From Saprospiraceae bacterium (GTDB taxonomy: Bacteria > Bacteroidota > Bacteroidia > Chitinophagales > Saprospiraceae): 64,000 nucleotides of DNA. The translations under genes were made by a program, and so were the position numbers. Shown here one piece after another: positions 57,242 through 64,000 of the stretch; the stretch's first letter is position 1, and the number at the start of each line of letters is the position of its first letter. The notes under the pieces are model-generated. The model was given only the letters and a program-made list of their open reading frames with translations, did no database searches and was not told the origin of the DNA. The stretch spans positions 1 through 64,000 of the forward strand of contig JADKGI010000011.1 in the NCBI GenBank assembly GCA_016722285.1. Direction: 5' to 3'.

Positions 57242-57742
57242 ATGAAGAATGGTATTTTACTTTTTATTTTTTTGATTTTATATTCAGTCGGAATCAGTCA
57301 GGACATCAAAGCAATCCAGGGTATTTTTAATGAATTGAAACAAAGAGACAGTCTCTTATTTAGTTTGGGATACAATCTTTGTGATACAACACAATTTAGA
57401 AATTTGATCAGTGATGATTTTGAATTTTATCATGATAAAGGTGGATTTTTGAATTCTAAAGAAGCGTTTATTCAAAGCATCCCGAATCTTTGTAAGATGA
57501 ATTATAGAGCCACCAGGGTTTTGGTAAAAGGAAGTCTCGAAGTTTTCCCTTTATATAATAATGGGCTATTGTATGGAGCTGTACAAAACGGAATTCATGA
57601 ATTTTATGGGGAAGAAGTCGGAAAACCAAAATATTTGACCAGCACTGCAAAATTTACACATGTCTGGATCTTAGAATCAGGAAATTGGAAATTAAAAAGA
57701 ATCCTGAGTTTTGATCATGAAGTGCCATTGGGTAATAAGTAA
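57242..57742 (+). CDS. secreted NTF2-like (DUF4440-type) protein
   Basis: 166 residues with a signal peptide (ending YSVGISQ). The cone-shaped NTF2-like fold is suggested by DIKAIQGIFNELKQRDSLLF, ISDDFEFYHDKGGFLNSKE, and the two last strands TAKFTHVWILESGNWKLKRI and LSFDHE. This type usually binds small ligands or has hydrolase or isomerase activity. No partner gene. Function open. Confidence 0.82.
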   Translation: MKNGILLFIFLILYSVGISQDIKAIQGIFNELKQRDSLLFSLGYNLCDTTQFRNLISDDFEFYHDKGGFLNSKEAFIQSIPNLCKMNYRATRVLVKGSLEVFPLYNNGLLYGAVQNGIHEFYGEEVGKPKYLTSTAKFTHVWILESGNWKLKRILSFDHEVPLGNK

Positions 57743-57796
57743 TTAAACACCATCTTAAACAAATATCTTATGATCAATTAATTAAGGTTGTTTTTT

Positions 57797-59320
57797 ATGA
57801 AAAAAGAAACATGGATATTATTTGGTTTTATCGTTTTAAAATTTTTACTGCAATACGCGGTCATAGATGCGGAATATGATTTACAACGCGACGAATTTTT
57901 GTACCTGGACCAGGCCCACCACCTTGCCTGGGGTTTTTCATCCGTACCTCCATTTACATCATGGATTTCCTTTTTAATTTATTTACTTGGCAACAGTGTT
58001 TTCTGGGTGAAGTTTTTTCCGGCTTTGTTTGGTGCCTTGACTATTTATATAGTTTGGTGTTCCATTAAGGAATTAGACGGAGACCTTTTTGCATTAATAT
58101 TGGGTGGAACCTGTATATTGTTCTCAGCACTCCTGCGTCTGAACATGTTATACCAGCCAAATTCTTTTGATGTTTTGAGTTGGACAACTTTATACTTCCT
58201 TCTGATTAAATATTTTAAATCAGAAAATTCCAAATGGCTTTTTTACGGATGCATAATATTCGCTTTGGGTTTCTTAAATAAATACAACATCTTATTTCTG
58301 ATCATTGGGATATTTCCGGCCATTTTGATCACGCATCAGAGAAAAATATTTTTTGAAAAGTCATTTTATATTGCTCTTACAATAGGTTTAATACTTATCG
58401 CACCAAACCTGATTTGGCAATATGCAAATAATTTTCCGGTTGTACATCATTTGAATGAGTTGACTCGAACTCAATTAGTGCATGTACACAGGCTTGATTT
58501 TTTAAAGAATCAACTACTTTTTTATACAGGTTCTTTGCTTGTCATTGGAGCCGGAATATATGCCTTACTTTTTTATAGTCCTTTTTATAAATACAGATCA
58601 TTTTTCTGGGCATTTATATTTACTCTGATCGTATTTTTGTATCTAAGGGCAAAAGATTATTATGCCATCGGTTTATATCCGGTTTATATTGCATTTGGTT
58701 CCGTTTATATATCTTACCTTTTCAGGGCTGGATGGAAAAGATATTTTCAACCTGTTTTAATAATGATGCCCATCATAGTTTTTATTCCATTTTACCAAAT
58801 TGCCTTTCCAAATAAAAGTCCCGAATACATCACTACCCATAAAAAAGCGTATAAAAAATTGGGGTTGTTGCGTTGGGAGGATGGAAGAGATCACGACTTA
58901 CCACAGGATTTTGCAGATATGTTAGGTTGGAAGGAATTGGCAGTAAAAGTCGATAGCATATACAACTTACTGCCTCATCCAGAAACCACCATCATTTTGT
59001 GTGACAATTACGGACAAGCCGGAGCCATCAATTATTATTCTAAACGTAAGGTGGTTGCATCCTCATTTAACTCAGATTATATAGACTGGCTACCATTGGA
59101 GGACAGAAATACGGATGCAGTTCTTGTAAAAGAAAATGATGATGAAGATAAAAACAGGCAAACAGAAATACCCTTGTTTGATACCGTATATCTTGCTGCC
59201 AGGAGGATAAATTCTTATGCAAGAGAAGATACCATATCCATTTATGTACTGAAGGGTGCCAAAGTGGACATTAATGAAAGAATAAAGGCTGAGGCGATCA
59301 GAAAGCAAAACCAAAGATAA
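57797..59320 (+). CDS. ArnT/GT39-like membrane glycosyltransferase
   Basis: About 507 residues, with roughly 10-12 membrane helices and a C-terminal soluble domain. The first extracytoplasmic loop contains YDLQRDEFLYLDQAHHL, the acidic motif expected for polyprenyl-phosphate-sugar-dependent PMT_2/GT39 enzymes, followed by PPFTSWISFLI. It should transfer a sugar from a lipid-linked donor outside the membrane. An upstream TTG was disregarded; ATG 57797 starts with MKKETWILFGF. Acceptor unknown. Confidence 0.85.
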   Translation: MKKETWILFGFIVLKFLLQYAVIDAEYDLQRDEFLYLDQAHHLAWGFSSVPPFTSWISFLIYLLGNSVFWVKFFPALFGALTIYIVWCSIKELDGDLFALILGGTCILFSALLRLNMLYQPNSFDVLSWTTLYFLLIKYFKSENSKWLFYGCIIFALGFLNKYNILFLIIGIFPAILITHQRKIFFEKSFYIALTIGLILIAPNLIWQYANNFPVVHHLNELTRTQLVHVHRLDFLKNQLLFYTGSLLVIGAGIYALLFYSPFYKYRSFFWAFIFTLIVFLYLRAKDYYAIGLYPVYIAFGSVYISYLFRAGWKRYFQPVLIMMPIIVFIPFYQIAFPNKSPEYITTHKKAYKKLGLLRWEDGRDHDLPQDFADMLGWKELAVKVDSIYNLLPHPETTIILCDNYGQAGAINYYSKRKVVASSFNSDYIDWLPLEDRNTDAVLVKENDDEDKNRQTEIPLFDTVYLAARRINSYAREDTISIYVLKGAKVDINERIKAEAIRKQNQR

Positions 59321-59434
59321 TAAAATTCACTTGTTTGGAAAATAAATGATAAATCTGAAGAATATTTTTTGTATTCAGAATATTCAGGTGTCAATTTATC
59401 ATTACTTCATTTTATATTAATAAATTTTACAACC

Positions 59435-59860
59435 TTGGAGGATAGTAAAAGCACAGAAGAATTCTATGAGTTGTCATATTATACCTTAGGCCATAAAGAT
59501 ATGGGTTATTTTACCCATCAGCATATTGTAAATGCTTATCAGGCTCAGACAGCAGACAAGGACACAAAACCTATTGCCATCACCTTTGCTTTAGTTGGTC
59601 TTTATTTATATTTGGAAAAAGGTTATTCAGGCCGTCAGGTACAGCTTGCCCACATGAGAATAGCTGAAAATAAAAAGATTTGGCCAGATTTCGATTTGCC
59701 TCAAGATCGGGGTAGGATCAATATTTCTGATGTATTACATGTCGAACCGGGAGACCAAAGAGACTGGCTGATCAAAGAATGGTGTCAAAGTGTATGGGCT
59801 TCATATGTCAATTGCTATAAAGTTGTAGAGGATCTGGCGTGTATAGAATTGGGAATATAG
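59435..59860 (+). CDS. DUF5946-like hypothetical protein (start uncertain)
   Basis: Up to 141 residues with ELSYYTLGHKDMGYFTHQHI, AYQAQTADKDTKPIAITFAL, YLYLEKGYSGRQVQLAHMR and a late WCQSVWASYVNCYKVVEDL. This resembles the DUF5946 group. No ATG precedes the conserved part in frame: TTG 59435 is used here, and a TTG at 59369 gives a longer form. The family often has a Cys-rich start that is missing here, so the 5' end may be lost. Function unknown. Confidence 0.6.
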   Translation: MEDSKSTEEFYELSYYTLGHKDMGYFTHQHIVNAYQAQTADKDTKPIAITFALVGLYLYLEKGYSGRQVQLAHMRIAENKKIWPDFDLPQDRGRINISDVLHVEPGDQRDWLIKEWCQSVWASYVNCYKVVEDLACIELGI

Positions 59861-60065
59861 TGGATGTATTCAACCTTCTTCCCTGTGTATTGAACCATTA
59901 TAACTGGTAAAATCCTCAATTTGAAAATTGACCTGAAAAGAGGAAGACAATTATTTTGCTTATCATATAGAAAACGGATGTTTTTTTCAATTTAATGGCA
60001 ACCTTTGTGATCCATCATCGTTTTGTATTTGCTTTCAACAAAAACCTGGATATAAAAGAATTATA

Positions 60066-61091
60066 ATGGAAATAGGAATTGACAGCTTCGCCGCAGCACC
60101 TTTAGATACAAAAATAAGCCACGTACACGCAATCGCAGAATTGCTTGATCGAATAGAATGGGCCGACAAATCAGGACTGGATATTTTTGGTTTGGGAGAA
60201 CATTATCGTAAAGATTTTCTGGATTCTGCTTCATATATGATACTAGCTGCTGCTGCATCGCGAACCAGTCGTATTCGTCTCACAAGTGCCGTCACCGTCC
60301 TGAGTGCAGCAGATCCGGTTCGGGTTTTTCAAAATTTTGCTACTTTGGATTTGATTTCAGATGGTCGCGCAGAGATAGTAGCAGGTAGAGGGTCATTTAT
60401 TGAATCCTTCCCATTATTCGGACTAAACCTCAATGATTATGATGCTATATTTTCGGAAAAGCTCGATTTATTACTGAAAATCCGCGACAACGAAACTATA
60501 AACTGGTTGGGAAGATTTAGGCCAACCCTCCAAAATCAAGCTATCTATCCACGTCCAAGTCAGAAAAAATTACCGGTTTGGCTTGGGGTAGGCGGGACTC
60601 CGGCATCATTTGCCAGAGCTGGCGAATTGGGATTGCCTTTGATGGTAGCCGTGATCGGCGGAGAGACACATCGTTTCAGGCCTTTGGTTGATCTGTACAG
60701 ACAAGCGGGCACCAAAGCAGGATATGCTCCTGATCAACTAAAGGTAGGCTTGCATTCTCTGGGTTATGTAGCGGACACAAGTGATGCAGCGGTGGAAGAT
60801 TATTATCCTGGCTATGCAAAAATGTTTACTAAAATAGGAAAGGAAAGAGGCTACGCTCCTGTGACCAGACAAGGATTTGATGCCCAAAACGGGCCCAGAG
60901 GAGCTTTGGTAGTGGGGAATCCGGAAGAAGTTGCAGAAAAAATATTGCGCCATAGTGAGGCATTGGGCGGGATTTCAAGGTTCACATTTCAGATGGATAT
61001 GGACATCCCTCACCATAAACTATTGCATGCCATTGAACTCATAGGCAAAAAAGTGTCACCTATCATAAACAGAACCATAGATAAAGCCTAA
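60066..61091 (+). CDS. LLM-class flavin-dependent oxidoreductase
   Basis: 341 residues of luciferase-like monooxygenase type, probably using FMNH2 or F420-like flavin: EIGIDSFAAAPLD, DIFGLGEHYRKDFLDSA, IRLTSAVTVLSAADPVRVFQ, GRAEIVAGRGSFIESFPLFG, LPVWLGVGGTPASFARAGEL. It matches the subgroup with a conserved GRGSF block. Substrate not predictable. Start ATG 60066. Stand-alone. Confidence 0.93.
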   Translation: MEIGIDSFAAAPLDTKISHVHAIAELLDRIEWADKSGLDIFGLGEHYRKDFLDSASYMILAAAASRTSRIRLTSAVTVLSAADPVRVFQNFATLDLISDGRAEIVAGRGSFIESFPLFGLNLNDYDAIFSEKLDLLLKIRDNETINWLGRFRPTLQNQAIYPRPSQKKLPVWLGVGGTPASFARAGELGLPLMVAVIGGETHRFRPLVDLYRQAGTKAGYAPDQLKVGLHSLGYVADTSDAAVEDYYPGYAKMFTKIGKERGYAPVTRQGFDAQNGPRGALVVGNPEEVAEKILRHSEALGGISRFTFQMDMDIPHHKLLHAIELIGKKVSPIINRTIDKA

Positions 61092-61184
61092 ATGGTATTT
61101 TTCTTAATAGCTTGGTATAAAAAATCCAGCGAAAAAGGCAAATAGGCAAATAAAAATAAAAATAAAGTCAATTATTTAGATAAT

Positions 61185-62609
61185 ATGAAAATTTTACTCA
61201 CAGGTGCCACAGGATATATAGGTAAACGACTTTTACCTGTTTTGCTCGATGCAGGTCACGAAGTAGTGTGTTGTGTCAGAGATGCAAAGAGATTTCATCC
61301 AGTAAAAGTGAGTAAAGAAAGCATTAAAGTTATAGAAGTTGACTTATTAGATAGCAGCACATTAGCAAATATTCCAAAAGATATTGATGGAGCCTATTAT
61401 CTGGTACATTCTATGTCGGTATCATCAGATTATGAATGCCTTGAACATCAATCTGCAATAAATTTCAGGAATGCTCTAGGAAATACTCAGGTCAGGCATG
61501 TAATTTATTTAAGTGGAATTGTAAATGAATCAAAATTATCTGAGCACTTAGCTTCACGTAAAAATGTGGAAATTGAACTAAGCAAAGGTAAGTATCATTT
61601 TACAGCTTTGAGAGCAGCCATCATAATAGGTTCCGGCAGTGCATCTTTTGAAATTATAAGGGATTTGGTTGAAAAACTACCAATAATGATTGCTCCAAAA
61701 TGGCTGCAAACAAGATGCCAGCCTATAGGAATTTCGGATGTTTTATTATTCCTTTCAAAATCGATGTTTACCGTAAAAACATATGATCAAAATTTTGACA
61801 TTGGAGGACCGGATATTTTAACCTACAAGGAGATGCTTTTGGAATTCAGCAGACTGAGAAAACTAAATAGAAAAATATTCATCGTTCCGGTTATGACTCC
61901 CAGATTATCCTCATACTGGTTATATTTTGTAACATCTACGTCTTATAAGCTAGCTGTTTCCTTAGTAGATAGTATGAAAATAGAAGTAGTGTGTAGGAAT
62001 GATGACTTAAACAAGATTCTTAGCATTACACCTTTAGGATATAGCGAAACAATAAAAAGAGCATTCTCAAAAATAGAGAACAATACTATACTATCAAGTT
62101 GGAAAGATGCATATGTTAGCAGCGGTATTAATATCAGCATAAATGATTTTATTTCGGTCCCTACACATGGGTGCTTTTTAGATAAGAGAGAAAATAAAAT
62201 TTCTGACAGAGAGATTAGTATTAGAAAAATCTGGAGTATTGGAGGCAAAAAAGGGTGGTATTATGCCAATTGGCTTTGGCAACTGAGGGGATTCTTGGAC
62301 AGAGTCTCAGGTGGGGTGGGTTTGAGAAGAGGGAGGACTAATGTAGATGAAATTTATACAGGCGATGCGTTGGATTTCTGGAGAGTTTTATACGCCGATA
62401 AAGATGAAGGACGTCTTATTCTTTTTGCAGAAATGAAATTACCCGGTGAAGCTTGGCTGGAGTTTAACATAAACGAACAAGTATTGACCCAAACGGCTAC
62501 TTTTAGACCCAGAGGGATCATGGGTAGGCTGTACTGGTATTGTGTCTATCCTTTTCATGGACTCATATTTCAAGGCATGTTAAATAAGTTATCAAAACCG
62601 GAATTATAA
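61185..62609 (+). CDS. NAD(P)-binding SDR-like protein with DUF2867 domain
   Basis: 474 residues. N-terminal atypical SDR Rossmann domain (about 1-300): GATGYIGKRLLPVLLDAGHE, YLVHSMSVSSDYECLEHQSA, FTALRAAIIIGSGSASFEII. C-terminal DUF2867 domain (about 320-474): KGWYYANWLWQLRGFLDRVS, GDALDFWRVLY, PGEAWLEFNI, FRPRGIMGRLYWYCVYPFH. This architecture is widespread (YbjT-like) and of unclear function, possibly acting on quinones or lipids. Full length, no lesion. Confidence 0.92.
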   Translation: MKILLTGATGYIGKRLLPVLLDAGHEVVCCVRDAKRFHPVKVSKESIKVIEVDLLDSSTLANIPKDIDGAYYLVHSMSVSSDYECLEHQSAINFRNALGNTQVRHVIYLSGIVNESKLSEHLASRKNVEIELSKGKYHFTALRAAIIIGSGSASFEIIRDLVEKLPIMIAPKWLQTRCQPIGISDVLLFLSKSMFTVKTYDQNFDIGGPDILTYKEMLLEFSRLRKLNRKIFIVPVMTPRLSSYWLYFVTSTSYKLAVSLVDSMKIEVVCRNDDLNKILSITPLGYSETIKRAFSKIENNTILSSWKDAYVSSGINISINDFISVPTHGCFLDKRENKISDREISIRKIWSIGGKKGWYYANWLWQLRGFLDRVSGGVGLRRGRTNVDEIYTGDALDFWRVLYADKDEGRLILFAEMKLPGEAWLEFNINEQVLTQTATFRPRGIMGRLYWYCVYPFHGLIFQGMLNKLSKPEL

Positions 62610-62732
62610 GTTTCAAATTTCATTAGTGATATGACTTCTTCATTGATTTACGGTTTATATAACCTATGCCTGTTTTATTAACATTCATTATTTTATTAAT
62701 CAATCCATTAATGTAGATACAAATATTATTTT

Positions 62733-63101
62733 ATGAATCACAAAACCAAATCTATCCGTCCTTTTATAGGGGCTCAAGACTACGATTTATCCCGCTCATT
62801 TTATCGGGATCTGGGATTTCAGGAGGTCATTCTGTCTCCGGCAATGTCTTTATTCACCACAAATGTATATGGATTTTATTTGCAGAATGCTTATGTAAAA
62901 GATTGGGTTGACAATACGATGATTTTTATGGAAGTAGAAAATGTAAATAAATTTTGGCATGAACTTCTGGAACTTAAGCTGACTGAAAAATATAAGAATG
63001 TAAGGCTTGCCCCGATCAGAGAGTTAGAATGGGGAAAAGAATGCTTTATACATGACCCTAGTGGAATTTTATGGCACATTGGTGAGTTTAATGTCAATTA
63101 A
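62733..63101 (+). CDS. VOC family protein
   Basis: 122 residues: FIGAQDYDLSRSFYRDLGFQ, SLFTTNVYGFYLQNAYVKDW, and the C-terminal CFIHDPSGILWHIGEFN with a possible metal-binding His/Glu. A glyoxalase/dioxygenase-fold protein, ligand unknown. It does not closely resemble the VOC gene at 19883. Confidence 0.87.
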   Translation: MNHKTKSIRPFIGAQDYDLSRSFYRDLGFQEVILSPAMSLFTTNVYGFYLQNAYVKDWVDNTMIFMEVENVNKFWHELLELKLTEKYKNVRLAPIRELEWGKECFIHDPSGILWHIGEFNVN

Positions 63102-63172
63102 GTGGGATTAACTATTTTCATGAACTTTATTAACTTTCATCAGGATTATATAAGGCCAAAACCCAATAATTT

Positions 63173-63694
63173 ATGATTCCGATAATAATAAACAGGGCCA
63201 TGCCTTTAGATATTCTACCATTGCTCCAATTAGGGAAAAAAACCTTTATTGAAAGTTTTGCAGAACACAATTCTGAAGAGAATATGCAAAAATATGTCGA
63301 AGCTAGTTTTACAATTGATAAAATACAAAATGAACTGTCAAACCCGACTTCAGAATTTTACTTTGCAATAAAAAATCAAATCAAAATTGGTTATCTTAAA
63401 ATCAATCGGGTTTCAGTATTGTTGGGAGGCACAAATCATAAATCTCTTCAAATAGAACGAATCTATGTTTTAAAGGACCATCAGGGGATAAAAGCAGGAC
63501 AAAAGCTATTGGAAAAAGCACTTGATGAAGCTAAAACCAGTGAGGTTGACTATGTTTGGCTTGGCGTATGGGAAAAAAATATAAGAGCTATTCAGTTTTA
63601 TACTAAAAATGGATTTGAAGAATCCGACAGAGTTAATTTTATGTTGGGGGATGATAAACAGACCGACATAATAATGAAATCTACCACTTTTTGA
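63173..63694 (+). CDS. GNAT family N-acetyltransferase
   Basis: 173 residues. QLGKKTFIESFAEHNSEENM and the acetyl-CoA loop VLKDHQGIKAGQKLLEKALD, then YVWLGVWEKNIRAIQFYTKN and GFEESDRVNFMLGDD. Resembles spermidine/PaiA-like acetyltransferases. Start ATG 63173. Substrate unknown. Confidence 0.9.
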   Translation: MIPIIINRAMPLDILPLLQLGKKTFIESFAEHNSEENMQKYVEASFTIDKIQNELSNPTSEFYFAIKNQIKIGYLKINRVSVLLGGTNHKSLQIERIYVLKDHQGIKAGQKLLEKALDEAKTSEVDYVWLGVWEKNIRAIQFYTKNGFEESDRVNFMLGDDKQTDIIMKSTTF

Positions 63695-63871
63695 TAACTT
63701 AATAATAGTCCTTACACCATTCTAATAACACGAATGCGTATTTTTGCGTTAGTTACAAAATATAAAACAGTTCTTATTTAGTCAGGAAGATTCTCAACCT
63801 AAATGTTACTCAAAATGTTACTGTAATTTGTGATCACAAACTTTTTAGATATAACAAAACATTATATATAT

Positions 63872-64000
63872 ATGTCATTAAAAACAATTGGATTACTAAT
63901 TTTTACTCTGGGGTATTTACCTTATTCGTTTGGTCAGAATAATAATCCGATAGACCTGGCACAGAAGCATATCAAAATGAGTGCAAATAAGTGGGGTTTA
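63872..64000 (+). CDS. secreted protein, N-terminal part (possibly M36-type peptidase)
   Basis: Only 43 codons are in the window. MSLKTIGLLIFTLGYLPYSF is a signal peptide ending near FGQ; the mature start is NNNPIDLAQKHIKMSANKWG. The helix AQKHI...KWGL resembles the propeptide start of fungalysin (M36) and similar secreted metallopeptidases of Bacteroidota, but this is a weak call on so little sequence. Confidence 0.55.
   Translation, partial: MSLKTIGLLIFTLGYLPYSFGQNNNPIDLAQKHIKMSANKWGL

Overview
The window reads as an AT-rich Bacteroidota chromosome segment, most likely from a Saprospiraceae-like or related free-living lineage. The support is a TonB-dependent-type outer membrane receptor, DUF6090 and DUF4256 proteins, lipoprotein signals, Bacteroidota-style promoter motifs (TAnnTTTG) and the near absence of Shine-Dalgarno sites. 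No rRNA, tRNA or CRISPR array was seen. The lineage call is an inference from gene content.

Layout. 0-1.2 kb (minus strand): a restriction-modification pair, a NotI-like endonuclease and a D12-class adenine methyltransferase that runs off the left edge. 1.8-31.9 kb: ordinary accessory and metabolic genes. These include a lone DUF6090 gene, an APC permease, a decayed phosphoesterase, a sulfatase, an amidohydrolase, a three-gene YtxH/holin-like cluster, a Rieske-glutamate synthase fusion, transporters, a class C serine hydrolase, an outer membrane receptor converging on a frameshifted katG, a D-aminoacylase-like lipoprotein and a C45 acyltransferase. 32.2-48.9 kb: a tandem array of twenty DUF6090 loci on one strand. 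49-64 kb: a TPR-adenylate cyclase, a tricorn-like protease, a HAD phosphatase, a GT39-like glycosyltransferase, an LLM oxidoreductase, an SDR protein, acetyltransferases, and the start of a secreted protein at the right edge.

The array is the most unusual region. Eight loci are intact, seven are broken (frameshift, stop or IS insertion), and five are only 5' heads. All members share a conserved head of about 50 residues (basic N-terminus plus one membrane helix) joined to a highly divergent tail of about 200 residues that keeps one recognisable motif. All five heads stop at the same codon, directly against a Y1 (IS200-like) element or its deletion derivative. All five also carry an in-frame 30-nt palindrome that is absent from every full-length member of the array. 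Beyond each element a new DUF6090 gene starts. Two neighbouring units have near-identical element and head but unrelated tails, which suggests recombination at the conserved head. One IS982-family and one IS3-family insertion interrupt the array; both have target duplications that can be read directly.

Many single-base indels, often in homopolymers, break otherwise good genes (katG, the tricorn-like protease, the phosphoesterase, several DUF6090). Either the assembly has residual indel errors or the region is decaying. The sequence alone cannot settle this, so split genes are annotated as one locus with the break described.
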